A stretch of 64,000 nucleotides of DNA, from contig NZ_CP032155.1 in assembly GCF_008329905.1 (NCBI RefSeq), positions 2,790,001 to 2,854,000 on the forward strand. The letters are read 5' to 3'. This DNA comes from Mycobacterium sp. ELW1 (GTDB taxonomy: Bacteria > Actinomycetota > Actinomycetes > Mycobacteriales > Mycobacteriaceae). The notes under the pieces were generated by a model, which worked only from the letters and a program-made list of their open reading frames with translations, did not search any database and had not been told where the DNA came from. Made by a program: the position numbers and the translations under genes. This document shows, piece by piece, positions 1-9,108 of the stretch (position 1 is its first letter; each line of letters starts with the position of its first letter).

Positions 1-1
1 A

Positions 2-316
2 CGCTGGGACGTGCTGGTCGACCTGATGTCCTCGCCAGGGTTCAGCGACGAGGCTCTGCGTGTCTATCTCGCCCGGATTCTCACTGATGTCGGGCGGCCC
101 GAGGGCCACGACGAAGAAGCCGATATGGAAGTGCACTGGGTCCACATCGCCGACGCGGTGCAGCAGGTGCTCTCCGGGGAGATCGTGAATTCCACTGCGG
201 TAGCGGGCATTCTGGCCGCACACGCGGTGATCGTCGACGACAAGCGGCCCCGGCCCGTCGATGTGCCGTTCCCGGACCGCCCGACGGCGTTCGCCGCGGG
301 GAAGGCCCGCCGATGA
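2..316 (+). CDS. Nudix hydrolase (ADP-ribose pyrophosphatase type), C-terminal part
   Basis: The reading frame is open from base 2, so the gene begins outside the window and only about 104 C-terminal residues are present. The catalytic Nudix box is not in view. What remains ([17 protein letters not shown] near the left edge, then VYLAR and [14 protein letters not shown]) resembles the tail of the ADP-ribose pyrophosphatase that precedes xerD in mycobacteria (Rv1700 in M. tuberculosis). In that family the enzyme hydrolyses ADP-ribose in the cytosol. Its TGA stop overlaps the xerD start as ATGA, so the two are translationally coupled. The family call leans on synteny and the conserved C-terminal block, not on active-site residues. 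Confidence 0.75.
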   Translation, partial: RWDVLVDLMSSPGFSDEALRVYLARILTDVGRPEGHDEEADMEVHWVHIADAVQQVLSGEIVNSTAVAGILAAHAVIVDDKRPRPVDVPFPDRPTAFAAGKARR

Positions 317-1329
317 CGACGTTCTCCGCTGATATCCCGGGTCGCTCCGCTCCTGCCCTCCGAACCGATCTCCCGGGTCGCTCCGCTCCTGCCCTCCGAA
401 TCGCTCTGGACGGGCAGCTGCAGGGCTACCTCGACCACCTGACCATCGAGCGCGGGGTGGCCGCCAACACCATCAGTTCCTACCGTCGCGACCTGCGCCG
501 CTACGTCGAGCACCTGTCGTTGCGCGGTATCGACGACCTGACAGGAGTCAGCGAGAACGACGTTAGCGAGTTTCTGGTGGCGCTGCGCCGTGGCGATCCC
601 GACGCCGGCGTGGTGCCGTTGTCGGCGGTCTCGGCAGCGCGCGCCCTGATCGCGGTGCGCGGCTTTCACCGGTTCGCCGCCGCCGAGGGGATCATCGGCA
701 TCGACGTCGCCCGCGCGGTCAAGCCGCCCACGCCGAGTCGTCGGCTCCCCAAGAGCCTCACTCTCGACGAGGTGCTGGCACTGCTCGAGGGCGCCGGCGG
801 GGACAGCCCGTCGGACGGGCCGCTGACGCTGCGCAATCGCGCCCTGCTCGAGCTGCTGTATTCCACGGGCGCGCGGATCTCCGAGGCTGTCGGCCTGGAC
901 GTCGACGACGTCGACACCGAGGCCCGATCGGTACTGCTGCGCGGCAAGGGCGGCAAGCAGCGCCTGGTGCCCGTCGGCCGCCCGGCGATCGCGGCACTGG
1001 ACGCCTACCTGGTGCGAGGCCGTCCCGACCTGGCGCGCCGGGGCCGCGGCACGCCGAAGATCTTCCTCAACGCGCGTGGCGGGCAGCTGTCGCGCCAGAG
1101 CGCCTGGCAGGTGCTGCAGGACGCCGCCGAACGGGCCGGCATCTCCTCGGCGGTATCACCGCACACGCTGCGTCACTCGTTCGCCACCCACCTTCTCGAC
1201 GGCGGTGCCGACGTCCGCGTCGTCCAGGAACTCCTCGGCCACGCCTCGGTGACCACGACGCAGATCTACACGCTGGTCACGGTGCATGCCCTGCGCGAGG
1301 TATGGGCCGGCGCACATCCGCGGGCATGA
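313..1329 (+). CDS. xerD: Tyrosine recombinase XerD
   Basis: 338 aa site-specific recombinase that with XerC resolves chromosome dimers at dif. The N-terminal SAM-like core-binding domain starts near residue 35 ([14 protein letters not shown]). The catalytic domain shows the tyrosine-recombinase residues: Arg in [12 protein letters not shown], Lys in the GKGGKQR hairpin, [24 protein letters not shown] with the nucleophilic Tyr. It starts at the ATG inside the previous stop codon. Oddity: about 22 extra residues lie between the Met and the usual start of the core-binding domain, made of two copies of an 8-residue block GRSAPALR encoded by a 36-bp-period repeat (335-400). No alternative start lies between the repeat and the domain, so the repeat is probably translated. 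Confidence 0.95.
   Translation: MTTFSADIPGRSAPALRTDLPGRSAPALRIALDGQLQGYLDHLTIERGVAANTISSYRRDLRRYVEHLSLRGIDDLTGVSENDVSEFLVALRRGDPDAGVVPLSAVSAARALIAVRGFHRFAAAEGIIGIDVARAVKPPTPSRRLPKSLTLDEVLALLEGAGGDSPSDGPLTLRNRALLELLYSTGARISEAVGLDVDDVDTEARSVLLRGKGGKQRLVPVGRPAIAALDAYLVRGRPDLARRGRGTPKIFLNARGGQLSRQSAWQVLQDAAERAGISSAVSPHTLRHSFATHLLDGGADVRVVQELLGHASVTTTQIYTLVTVHALREVWAGAHPRA
335..400 (+). repeat. 36-bp-period tandem repeat in the 5' end of xerD
   Basis: A 30-bp block beginning TCCCGGGTCGCTCCGCTCC occurs at 335-364 and again at 371-400, identical in both copies and separated by 6 bp, giving an in-frame 12-codon period. It lengthens the XerD N-terminus. The unit looks like a dispersed GC-rich mycobacterial intergenic repeat captured in a coding region. 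Confidence 0.85.
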
Positions 1330-1366
1330 TGTCGCGGGTCTGCCTCGTGTGGCGACGACACACCGT

Positions 1367-1372
1367 TAGACT
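1367..1372 (+). promoter_or_regulatory. Candidate -10 hexamer for parA operon
   Basis: TAGACT lies in the only sizeable gap (94 bp) of the left housekeeping block, 51 bp before the parA start. It fits the mycobacterial TANNNT -10 pattern, but no good -35 element is seen at 17 bp, so the call is tentative. Confidence 0.35.
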
Positions 1373-1423
1373 TTCGCGGATGTTCGCCACGCCGCCGAAA
1401 AGCCTGCTGACGGGGGGCACGGC

Positions 1424-2287
1424 GTGACCGACGAGGCAGACGAAGCCACACCGATCGGTCTCACCGGCCGCCCGCCCCGCCACATTCCCGAACCACAGCC
1501 GCTGACCTCGCACGGGCCGGCCACGGTCATCTCGATGTGCAACCAGAAGGGCGGGGTCGGCAAGACCACCTCGACGATCAACCTGGGGGCGGCGCTGGCG
1601 GAGTACGGCCGGCGGGTGCTGCTGGTGGATCTGGATCCGCAGGGCGCGCTGTCGGCGGGCCTGGGCGTACCGCACTACGAACTGACCCACACCGTGCACA
1701 ACCTGATGATCGAGCCGCGGGTGAGCATCGACGAGGTGCTGATCAACACGCGGGTCAAGAATCTGGACCTGGTGCCGAGCAACATCGACCTGTCGGCCGC
1801 TGAGATCCAGCTGGTCAACGAGGTGGGCCGCGAGCAGACCCTGGCGCGCGCGCTGCACCCCGTACTCGATCGCTACGACTACGTCCTGATCGACTGCCAG
1901 CCGTCGCTGGGCCTGCTCACCGTCAACGCGCTGGCCTGCTCCGATGCGGTGGTCATCCCGACCGAATGCGAGTATTTCTCGCTGCGCGGGCTGGCACTGC
2001 TCACCGACACCGTCGACAAGGTGCGGGAGCGGCTCAATCCGCGGTTGACGATCAGCGGCATTCTGATCACCCGGTTCGACAATCGAACCGTCAATGCCCG
2101 TGAAGTGATGGCGCGGGTCCTGGAGCGCTTCGGCGACCTGGTGTTCGACACCGTCATCAGCCGCACCGTGCGGTTCCCCGAGACCAGTGTCGCCGGCGAG
2201 CCCATCACCACCTGGGCGCCGAAATCGGTTGGCGCACAGGCATACCGGTCGCTGGCCCGCGAGGTCATAGACCGCTTCGGCAAGTGA
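1424..2287 (+). CDS. ParA/Soj-family ATPase
   Basis: 287 aa cytosolic P-loop ATPase of the ParA/MinD family. A deviant Walker A motif KGGVGKTT is at residues 42-49, a Walker B-like DLDPQGALS about 30 residues later, and DYVLIDCQPSLG near residue 150. The GTG start has a GGGGGG Shine-Dalgarno-like run just upstream. The gene is followed by scpA and scpB with a 4-bp overlap, the same order as Rv1708-Rv1709-Rv1710 in M. tuberculosis. It is therefore the scpAB-linked ParA homologue and not the oriC-proximal parA that works with ParB. A role in chromosome segregation alongside condensin is inferred from context. Confidence 0.9.
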   Translation: MTDEADEATPIGLTGRPPRHIPEPQPLTSHGPATVISMCNQKGGVGKTTSTINLGAALAEYGRRVLLVDLDPQGALSAGLGVPHYELTHTVHNLMIEPRVSIDEVLINTRVKNLDLVPSNIDLSAAEIQLVNEVGREQTLARALHPVLDRYDYVLIDCQPSLGLLTVNALACSDAVVIPTECEYFSLRGLALLTDTVDKVRERLNPRLTISGILITRFDNRTVNAREVMARVLERFGDLVFDTVISRTVRFPETSVAGEPITTWAPKSVGAQAYRSLAREVIDRFGK

Positions 2288-3093
2288 CCGATTCACCGGC
2301 GCCTGAAAAGGGCTTCCGTGTCAGGCTGACCAACTTCGAGGGTCCGTTCGATCTGCTGCTGCAGTTGATCTTCGCCCACCGCCTGGATGTCACCGAGGTC
2401 GCGCTGCATCAGGTCACCGACGAATTCATCGCCTACACGCGGGAGATCGGTCCGAAGCTCGAGCTCGACGAGACGACCACCTTTTTGGTGATTGCTGCCA
2501 CACTGCTCGACCTCAAGGCCGCGCGGCTGCTGCCCGCCGGTGATGTGCACGACGAGGAAGATCTGGCGCTGCTCGAGGTGCGCGACCTGTTGTTCGCGCG
2601 GCTGCTGCAGTACCGCGCGTTCAAGCATGTCGCCGAGATGTTCGCCGAGCTGGAGGCCGCAGCGCTGCGAAGCTACCCCCGGGCGGTGACGGTCGAGGAT
2701 CGCTTCGCCGAGCTTCTTCCCGAGGTCATGCTGGGTGTCGACGCCGCAGCCTTCGCCGACATCGCCGCCGCGGCGTTCACCCCGCGCCCGGTTCCCACCG
2801 TCGCGACCGAGCACTTGCATGCGTCGCAGGTGTCGGTGCCGGAGCAGGCCGAGCTGCTGTTGGAGTTCTTGTCGGCGCGCGGGGCGGGGCAGTGGGCGTC
2901 GTTCAAGGAACTGGTGGCCGACTGCGAGGCGCCGATCCAGATCGTCGGACGGTTCTTGGCGCTGCTCGAACTGTATCGGGCCAGGACGGTAGCATTCGAG
3001 CAGCCAGAACCACTTGGTGTGCTCCAGGTTTCATGGACCGGCGACCGGGTTGTGAACGAAGAGCTGGTCCGAGCCGAGTGGGAAGAAGAGTAG
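2284..3093 (+). CDS. scpA: Segregation and condensation protein A
   Basis: 269 aa kleisin subunit of the SMC-ScpA-ScpB condensin complex that compacts and segregates the chromosome. The N-terminal kleisin signature FEGPFDLLLQLI is at about residues 18-29 and binds the SMC neck; LVIAATLLDLKAARLLP follows; a C-terminal winged-helix region ends the protein. The GTG start overlaps the parA stop by 4 bp (GTGA), so translation is probably coupled. The length is normal for actinobacterial ScpA. Confidence 0.95.
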   Translation: MTDSPAPEKGFRVRLTNFEGPFDLLLQLIFAHRLDVTEVALHQVTDEFIAYTREIGPKLELDETTTFLVIAATLLDLKAARLLPAGDVHDEEDLALLEVRDLLFARLLQYRAFKHVAEMFAELEAAALRSYPRAVTVEDRFAELLPEVMLGVDAAAFADIAAAAFTPRPVPTVATEHLHASQVSVPEQAELLLEFLSARGAGQWASFKELVADCEAPIQIVGRFLALLELYRARTVAFEQPEPLGVLQVSWTGDRVVNEELVRAEWEEE

Positions 3094-3101
3094 AACCAAT
3101 C

Positions 3102-3821
3102 ATGACCGACGACGCAGCCGACATACCCGAGGTTGACCCTGGGGCCGACTCGGGGTCCGATCTCGGTATCGACGTCGCCCTCCCCGAGATGGACGACGAC
3201 GAACTGGTCCGGGTGCTGGAGGCGCTGTTGCTGGTCGTGGACTCTCCGGTCAACGCCGAGACGCTCGCGTCGGTGACCGAGCAACCACAGGATCGGATCA
3301 CCGCCACCCTGGAACGCATGGCGGCAGCGTTGGCGGACCGCGAGAGCGGCATCGACCTGCGCGAGGCGGGCGGTGGCTGGCGGATGTACACCCGGGCCCG
3401 GTTCGCGCCGTATGTGGAGCGGCTGTTGCTGGACGGGTCACGGTCGAAGCTCACCCGCGCGGCGCTGGAGACGCTGGCGGTGGTCGCTTACCGGCAGCCG
3501 GTGACCCGGGCGCGGGTCAGCGCGGTGCGCGGCGTCAACGTCGATGCGGTGATCCGCACGTTGGTGGCGCGCGGGCTGATCACCGAGGCGGGCACCGACG
3601 AGGACAGCGGCGCGACCACGTTCGCCACCACCGAGTTGTTCCTCGAGCGGCTCGGGCTTTCGTCACTGACCGACCTTCCCGACATCGCCCCGCTGCTTCC
3701 CGACGTCGATTCGATCGACGATCTGAGTGAAAACCTGGATGCCGAACCACGTTTCGCCAAGCTGGCCGGTGTCTCGGCAGCCGATCCGAACGTCTCGATC
3801 GATGTGGACACCGATGCCTGA
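3102..3821 (+). CDS. scpB: Segregation and condensation protein B
   Basis: 239 aa partner of ScpA. After an acidic, probably disordered N-terminus of about 35 residues it shows the ScpB tandem winged-helix fold, with LEALLLVVDSPVN and ALETLAVVAYRQPVTRARV, the latter being the diagnostic ScpB block. The ATG at 3102 is 8 bp after the scpA stop. An in-frame extension further upstream would read back through scpA coding sequence and is not used. The stop overlaps the next gene. Confidence 0.95.
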   Translation: MTDDAADIPEVDPGADSGSDLGIDVALPEMDDDELVRVLEALLLVVDSPVNAETLASVTEQPQDRITATLERMAAALADRESGIDLREAGGGWRMYTRARFAPYVERLLLDGSRSKLTRAALETLAVVAYRQPVTRARVSAVRGVNVDAVIRTLVARGLITEAGTDEDSGATTFATTELFLERLGLSSLTDLPDIAPLLPDVDSIDDLSENLDAEPRFAKLAGVSAADPNVSIDVDTDA

Positions 3822-4557
3822 ACCAGAAGGAGTGCGGCTGCAGAAGATCCTGTCGCAGGCAGGAGTGGCCTCGCGACGGGTGGCCGAGCGGATGATCGTC
3901 GATGGCCGGGTGGAGGTCGACGGACGTATCGTCACCGAGCTGGGCACCCGGGTCGATCCGGCCAATGCCGACATCAGGGTCGACGGGTCACGGATCGTCG
4001 TGGACGACTCGATGATGTACCTGGCGATCAACAAGCCCATCGGAATGCATTCGACGATGTCCGACGAGCGTGGCAGGCCGTGTGTGGGTGATCTGGTGGA
4101 GCATCGGGTCCGCGGCAACAAGAACCTTTTTCACGTCGGGCGGCTGGACGCCGATACCGAAGGCTTGTTGCTGCTGATGAATGACGGCGAGTTGGCCCAC
4201 CGATTGATGCATCCGTCGTATGAGGTGCCCAAGACGTACCTGGCGACGGTAACCGGCTCGGTGCCAAGGGGTTTGGGTAAGACGCTGCGCGCCGGCATCG
4301 AGCTCGACGACGGACCGGCCAAGGTCGACGACTTCGCCGTGGTCGACGCGGTGCCGGGAAAGACACTGCTGCGGGTCACGCTGCACGAAGGGCGTAAGCG
4401 GATCGTGCGCCGCCTGTTGGCGGCAGCGGGCTACCCCGTCGAGGCGCTCGTGCGGGTGAGCATCGGTGAGGTGACGCTGGGTGAACAGCGGCCCGGCAGC
4501 ATCCGCGTGCTGACGCGCAAGGAAGTCGGCGATCTGTACAAGGCGGTAGGTCTGTGA
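3814..4557 (+). CDS. rRNA pseudouridine synthase, RsuA/RluB family
   Basis: 247 aa enzyme that isomerises uridine in ribosomal RNA, probably 23S rRNA. It has an N-terminal S4 RNA-binding domain ([16 protein letters not shown], residues 6-21) and a pseudouridine synthase domain with the catalytic Asp in [13 protein letters not shown] (Asp near residue 112). The second conserved block [13 protein letters not shown] is also present. The ATG at 3814 overlaps the scpB stop by 8 bp. Synteny with Rv1711 supports the call. RluB-type specificity is inferred and not proven. Confidence 0.92.
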   Translation: MPEPEGVRLQKILSQAGVASRRVAERMIVDGRVEVDGRIVTELGTRVDPANADIRVDGSRIVVDDSMMYLAINKPIGMHSTMSDERGRPCVGDLVEHRVRGNKNLFHVGRLDADTEGLLLLMNDGELAHRLMHPSYEVPKTYLATVTGSVPRGLGKTLRAGIELDDGPAKVDDFAVVDAVPGKTLLRVTLHEGRKRIVRRLLAAAGYPVEALVRVSIGEVTLGEQRPGSIRVLTRKEVGDLYKAVGL

Positions 4558-5234
4558 GTTCATGCGTTGTGGCGGTCGACGGGCCGGCCGGAACCGGAAA
4601 GTCCTCGGTGTCAAGAGGATTGGCGCGTGCGTTGGGCGCCCATTACCTGGACACCGGTGCGATGTACCGGCTCGTGACGCTCGCGATTCTGCGCGCCCAC
4701 ATCGACTTGGCCGACGCCGAGGCCATCGCGGCAGCCTCCGATGTGGCGCTGTCGGTGGGTTCTGACCCGGACGTAGACCGGGCTTACCTTGGTGCTGAAG
4801 ATGTTTCGGCTGAGATTCGGGGCGACGAGGTCACCCGCGCGGTCTCGGCGGTGTCGGCGGTCCCCGAGGTGCGCACCCGGATGGTGGCGTTGCAGCGTGA
4901 ACTGGCGGCGGGGGCCGACAGGGTCGTGGTCGAAGGCCGTGACATCGGTACGGTCGTGCTTCCGGATGCCGACGTGAAGATTTTTCTGACCGCCTCGGCC
5001 GAGACGCGGGCGCGCCGCCGCAACGATCAGAACGTCGCGAGCGGGTTGCCCGATGACTACGAGACGGTGCTGGCAGATGTGATCCGCCGTGACCACCTGG
5101 ATTCGACCCGCACGGTGTCACCGCTGCGACCGGCGGAGGACGCGATCATCGTCGACACCAGTGACATGACCCAGGACCAGGTGGTGGCCAGTCTGCTTGA
5201 TCTGGTCGAAAAACGAAGTGGTGCAATGCGATGA
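4554..5234 (+). CDS. cmk: Cytidylate kinase
   Basis: 226 aa enzyme that phosphorylates CMP and dCMP with ATP. The P-loop GPAGTGKSS is at residues 10-18, followed by [12 protein letters not shown], the CMP-binding segment typical of Cmk. [11 protein letters not shown] and RRRNDQ occur later in the nucleotide monophosphate-binding and lid regions. The GTG start overlaps the previous stop by 4 bp, and the stop overlaps der by 4 bp. The order rluB-cmk-der is conserved in Actinobacteria. Confidence 0.96.
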   Translation: MSSCVVAVDGPAGTGKSSVSRGLARALGAHYLDTGAMYRLVTLAILRAHIDLADAEAIAAASDVALSVGSDPDVDRAYLGAEDVSAEIRGDEVTRAVSAVSAVPEVRTRMVALQRELAAGADRVVVEGRDIGTVVLPDADVKIFLTASAETRARRRNDQNVASGLPDDYETVLADVIRRDHLDSTRTVSPLRPAEDAIIVDTSDMTQDQVVASLLDLVEKRSGAMR

Positions 5235-6634
5235 GCGAGGACGGCACGTGGTCTGACGAAAGCGATTGGGAGCTTTCCGAGGAAGGATTCGACGACGACG
5301 AGGAGGCGCAGGCGCCGCCGCCGGTGGTGGCAGTGGTCGGTCGGCCCAACGTCGGCAAGTCCACGCTGGTCAACCGGATCCTCGGCCGGCGTGAAGCCGT
5401 CGTGCAGGACCTGCCGGGGGTGACCCGCGACCGGGTGTCCTACGACGCGTCCTGGACCGGGCGGCGCTTCGTCGTGCAGGACACCGGCGGGTGGGAGCCG
5501 GACGCCAAGGGCTTGCAGCAGTTGGTCGCCGAGCAGGCCTCGGTGGCGATGCAGACCGCCGATGCGGTGATCCTGGTCGTCGACGCGACAGTCGGCGCCA
5601 CCAGCGGCGACGAGGCGGCAGCGCGAATCCTGCGCCGGTCGGGCAAACCAGTGTTCTTGGCGGCCAACAAGGTCGACAACGAGAAGGGCGAGGCCGACGC
5701 GGCCGCGCTGTGGTCGCTCGGGCTGGGGGAGCCGCACCCGATCAGTGCCATGCATGGCCGCGGGGTGGCCGACCTGCTGGACGAGGTCGTCGCGGACCTG
5801 CCTGCGCAGTCCGAGGTGGCCCAGGCCACCGGTGGACCACGACGGGTGGCGCTGGTGGGCAAGCCCAACGTCGGCAAGAGCTCGCTGCTGAACCGGTTGG
5901 CGGGTGCCGAGCGTTCGGTGGTGCACGACGTCGCAGGAACCACGGTCGACCCGGTGGACTCGCTGATCGAATTAGGTGGCAAGACATGGCGTTTCGTTGA
6001 TACCGCCGGCTTACGCCGCCGGGTCGGGCAGGCCAGCGGCCACGAGTTCTACGCTTCGGTCCGCACGCACAGCGCGATCGATGCGGCCGAGGTGGTCGTC
6101 GTCCTGATCGATGCCTCGCAGCCGCTGACCGAACAGGACCAGCGGGTTCTGACGATGGTGATCGAAGCGGGGCGGGCGCTGGTGCTGGCGTTCAACAAAT
6201 GGGATCTCGTCGACGAGGACCGGCGTTATCTGCTGGACCGCGAGATCGACCGCGAACTGGCGCAGCTGCAGTGGGCGCCGCGGGTGAACATCTCGGCCAA
6301 GAGCGGCCGCGCGGTGCAGAAGCTCGTGCCGGCGATGGAGACGTCGCTGGCGTCCTGGGATTCCCGCATCTCGACCGGGCAGCTCAACACGTGGATCAAG
6401 GAAGTCGTCGCGGCCACCCCGCCGCCGGTCCGCGGCGGTAAGCAGCCGCGGATCCTGTTCGCCACCCAGGCGACTGCACGCCCGCCGACGTTTGTGCTGT
6501 TCACCAGTGGTTTCTTGGAGGCCGGCTATCGGCGGTTCCTGGAGCGGCGGCTGCGCGAAACCTTCGGTTTCGAGGGCACCCCGATCCGGATCAATGTGCG
6601 GGTGCGGGAAAAGCGCAAGCTCAAGCCGCGTTGA
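5231..6634 (+). CDS. der: Ribosome biogenesis GTPase Der (EngA)
   Basis: 467 aa double GTPase needed for 50S subunit assembly. An acidic N-terminal tail of about 30 residues precedes the first G domain with GRPNVGKST (37-45), DTGGW and NKVD. The second G domain carries GKPNVGKSS (about 209-217), DTAGLRRR and NKWD. A C-terminal KH-like domain ends with the basic KRKLKPR. The ATG overlaps the cmk stop. It closes the conserved housekeeping block; the genes that follow differ from M. tuberculosis. Confidence 0.97.
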   Translation: MSEDGTWSDESDWELSEEGFDDDEEAQAPPPVVAVVGRPNVGKSTLVNRILGRREAVVQDLPGVTRDRVSYDASWTGRRFVVQDTGGWEPDAKGLQQLVAEQASVAMQTADAVILVVDATVGATSGDEAAARILRRSGKPVFLAANKVDNEKGEADAAALWSLGLGEPHPISAMHGRGVADLLDEVVADLPAQSEVAQATGGPRRVALVGKPNVGKSSLLNRLAGAERSVVHDVAGTTVDPVDSLIELGGKTWRFVDTAGLRRRVGQASGHEFYASVRTHSAIDAAEVVVVLIDASQPLTEQDQRVLTMVIEAGRALVLAFNKWDLVDEDRRYLLDREIDRELAQLQWAPRVNISAKSGRAVQKLVPAMETSLASWDSRISTGQLNTWIKEVVAATPPPVRGGKQPRILFATQATARPPTFVLFTSGFLEAGYRRFLERRLRETFGFEGTPIRINVRVREKRKLKPR

Positions 6635-6684
6635 TTCGGCGGGTTTGACGGTATTTGGCCGCTGCTGGGCATAGATTGCCGGTC

Positions 6685-6987
6685 ATGGAGTTTGCTACCT
6701 CATTGGCGCCCACCCGCCGACTGGTCTATGGCGTTGCCGGTTTGATGATCGCCGCGGCGCCCGCCGTCGCCGTGTTCTCAGGAGCGTTCGACGGCGCCGT
6801 GCCCCGAGTGCTGGCGTGCTCGGAATCCGACACCGAGGACAGCTTCTCGATGAACTGCGCGCCGTCGGTGATCCCCGATACCAGCGACATGCTGACCGAA
6901 GCCGAGGTCGCCGAGCCCGGGTGGAACGGCGGCGACCATGGTGGAGGTCCGGCCGGTGGCGCACCCGGAAGCGGCGGCCACCGCTAG
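6685..6987 (+). CDS. Small exported protein, function unknown
   Basis: 100 aa. The ATG at 6685 gives an Arg-containing start (TRRLVYG) followed by a hydrophobic stretch and an Ala-rich region to about residue 30, a likely Sec signal peptide. The mature part has two Cys residues (LACSES, NCAPS) that could pair, an acidic middle, and a Gly/His-rich tail. I recognise the general style of short mycobacterial exported proteins but no named family. Its stop overlaps the convergent nitroreductase stop by 4 bp. Confidence 0.6.
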   Translation: MEFATSLAPTRRLVYGVAGLMIAAAPAVAVFSGAFDGAVPRVLACSESDTEDSFSMNCAPSVIPDTSDMLTEAEVAEPGWNGGDHGGGPAGGAPGSGGHR

Positions 6988-7667
6988 GTCGTGAGCCCGC
7001 GGTTCCCGTACGTGTCGAAGTGGACGACGTCCTCAACCGGCCTGCGGGTGGTCGGGCCGTAGCGTCCGCGCGGCCAGCCGAGCGGAACCACACAGATCGG
7101 GGTCACCGACAGCGGTAGGCCCAGGATTCTGCGCGCCGAGGTGACGCTCCACAGCGGCATCGTGATCAGGGATGCACCCAGTCCCATGGCCCTGGCGGCG
7201 AGCAGCAGGTTCTGCACGCTGGGATAGATCGAGCCGAAGTACGACGTTTCGCCGACGAACGGCGTCGGGATGTAGGGCACTCGGGTGCCGCCGCGAAGGC
7301 AGGGAATCACCAGGACCGGTATCTCGCTGAAGTGCTCGACCTGCCACTCCACTGCCTTCAGGATCTTGAGCATCGACTCGTCGTTGGCGGCTTGCCGTCT
7401 GCCGAGGGTTCCGTAGATCGACCAGGGCTGGCGGTAGCGCTTGCCGAGTTGATCTTTGACCTTCTGGTCTTTGACGACGATGAACTCCCAGTTCTGTCCG
7501 TTGGACCCGGTGGGAGCCCGAAGTGCCAGTTCGATGCACTTCACCACGATGGCGTCGTCCACCGGATCGGGTTTGACCCGCCGGATGGCGCGCTGGGTCA
7601 TCATCGCATCGAGCAGGGGCATGGAGAGGTTGGCCAGCGCCTCGCCGGTACTCGGAATCTCGCTCAT
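6984..7667 (-). CDS. Nitroreductase family protein
   Basis: 227 aa FMN-dependent oxidoreductase. The N-terminal RAIRRVKPDPV and ALRAPTGSNGQNWEF blocks are the FMN-phosphate binding part of the nitroreductase fold, and a Gly/Ala-rich LLAARAMGLGASLIT follows near residue 160. In this family the enzyme uses NAD(P)H to reduce nitro groups, quinones or other acceptors; the natural substrate cannot be told. It stands alone, convergent with the small exported protein. Confidence 0.88.
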   Translation of the reverse strand: MSEIPSTGEALANLSMPLLDAMMTQRAIRRVKPDPVDDAIVVKCIELALRAPTGSNGQNWEFIVVKDQKVKDQLGKRYRQPWSIYGTLGRRQAANDESMLKILKAVEWQVEHFSEIPVLVIPCLRGGTRVPYIPTPFVGETSYFGSIYPSVQNLLLAARAMGLGASLITMPLWSVTSARRILGLPLSVTPICVVPLGWPRGRYGPTTRRPVEDVVHFDTYGNRGLTT

Positions 7668-7795
7668 GGGAATAACAGGCTAGGTGGCTTGCTGCCGGAG
7701 CAGGGCTGTGTGCTGTATCACGCTGCAGGCGAGCGTGTTTGGTGGCCGCTTCGGGCGCCGTCTGTGCTGATCGGTTCGCCGGATAGGGTTCCTTG

Positions 7796-8578
7796 GTGTC
7801 AGTTGCCCACATGATCGTGATCGTCCTGGCCGGGGTGGGGGCCGGCGCCATCAATTCGCTGGTGGGTTCGGGCACGTTGATCACCTTTCCGACGCTGGTG
7901 ACGCTCGGGTTTCCGCCGGTGACGGCGACGATGTCGAACGCGATCGGCCTGGTGGCCGGCGGTGTATCGGGTACCTGGGGGTATCGCAAGGAACTGCGTG
8001 GGCAGTGGGATCGGCTGCGCTGGCAGATCCCGGCGTCGCTGATCGGCGCGGCGATCGGGGCGTTCCTGCTGCTCCACCTGCCGGAGAAGGTGTTCACGCA
8101 GATCGTTCCGGTGCTGCTGGTCGGCGCCCTGGTGTTGGTGGTGATCGGGCCGCGTATCCAGGCCTACGCACGGGCGCGCGCCGAGGCCGCAGGCCGCTCG
8201 GCCGAGCATGTGTCGCCCAAACGGATGACGGCCCTGGTGGTCGGGACATTCGCGGTGGGCATCTACGGCGGGTACTTCACCGCCGCACAGGGCATCCTGC
8301 TGATCGGGGTGATGGGCGCGCTGCTGCCCGAGGACATGCAGCGGATGAACGCGGCCAAGAACTTGCTGTCGCTGCTGGTGAACATCGTCGCGGCGGTGGC
8401 CTACACCATCGTGGCGTTCGACCGGGTGAGCTGGGAGGCGGCGGGGTTGATCGCCGCCGGATCGCTCGTCGGCGGGTGGCTGGGCGCGCACTATGGACGG
8501 CGGCTCTCGCCGAATGTGCTGCGGGCAGTGATCGTGGTGGTCGGGTTGATCGGGTTGTACCGATTGCTCACGGTGTAG
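7796..8578 (+). CDS. TauE/SafE-family membrane transporter
   Basis: About 260 aa polytopic inner-membrane protein with roughly eight hydrophobic segments. The TauE/SafE fold is shown by AGVGAGAINSLVGSGTLITFP near the N-terminus and its second-half counterpart GIYGGYFTAAQGILLIGVMG. Family members export sulfite, sulfoacetate or related anions, and the substrate here is unknown. I chose the GTG at 7796; a TTG at 7793 and an ATG at 7811 are also in frame, so the first residues are uncertain. The stop lies 11 bp inside the 3' end of the convergent broken nuclease gene. Confidence 0.88.
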   Translation: MSVAHMIVIVLAGVGAGAINSLVGSGTLITFPTLVTLGFPPVTATMSNAIGLVAGGVSGTWGYRKELRGQWDRLRWQIPASLIGAAIGAFLLLHLPEKVFTQIVPVLLVGALVLVVIGPRIQAYARARAEAAGRSAEHVSPKRMTALVVGTFAVGIYGGYFTAAQGILLIGVMGALLPEDMQRMNAAKNLLSLLVNIVAAVAYTIVAFDRVSWEAAGLIAAGSLVGGWLGAHYGRRLSPNVLRAVIVVVGLIGLYRLLTV

Positions 8579-9108
8579 CTGGCTCGCGCTGGACCAGATA
8601 CTCGCGATAGGCAGACATCTGAATCGCCTTGAGACCGCCGACCGCGGCGATGGGGATCAGGTAGTAGTTGAAGTCGCCATCGATCACGAAGAAGTAGTCG
8701 ATCTCATCTGGATCGTAGGTTGTACGTGTTTTGCCGGTCTTGGAGATCCATGCGGTCCAGGAAGACCCCTGTTTCACCGTGGTGGTTTTCACTTGGACCC
8801 GCCGGGCAGCGTTGTCGATCCAGACGAGTAAGTCGTAGCGGCAAGGCTCGAGTGGCCACGATACCGAGTGGCCACAGAGCTCAAACCACGCCGCAGCCAT
8901 GAGTGATCCGGCACGAGAAAGATGGACGAGTCGCGGAGAAGATTTGAGATCGGAAACGGATGCATCCCGTGGCGGCGACAAATGGGCGGTATACAGGCCC
9001 AGGCGAACCGCATGGCCGCGGATCGTGGCCAGGCTGGACCCTCCGACGAGGCCAAGTGCCTCGCCGACCTGAGTCCACGACGTGGCGGAACGAATCGCGG
9101 CGGCTAGA
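8568..9108 (-). pseudogene. PD-(D/E)XK endonuclease-like gene, 3' part, split by an insertion sequence
   Basis: C-terminal two thirds of a gene cut by the element at 9109-10197. In the frame ending at 8568 the sequence stays open through to the element. It shows a second helix-turn-helix-like block (SATSWTQVGEALGL) and then the nuclease domain: LSRAGSLMAAAWFELCG, LEPCRYDLLVW, RRVQVKTTT. The Asp of RYDLL and the QVK triad fit a PD-(D/E)XK active site, as in the group-I-intron-associated endonuclease family. Removing the element and one target duplication joins it in frame with 10198-10391 to give 242 aa. A shorter protein from an internal TTG at 8981 is possible but would lack the DNA-binding half. 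Confidence 0.8.
9103..9108. repeat. Left target-site duplication GCTAGA
   Basis: GCTAGA directly precedes the left terminal TGTACTCGG and recurs at 10198-10203 directly after the right end. This is a 6-bp target duplication from insertion. Confidence 0.9.

Noticed and set aside
3727..3813. Longer N-terminus for the pseudouridine synthase
   Set aside because: It would lie inside scpB and add no conserved residues; the family begins at the ATG at 3814.
8568..8981. Intact 137-residue nuclease gene
   Set aside because: Its TTG start is internal; the frame stays open upstream into the insertion element and joins the other half, so it is a gene fragment.
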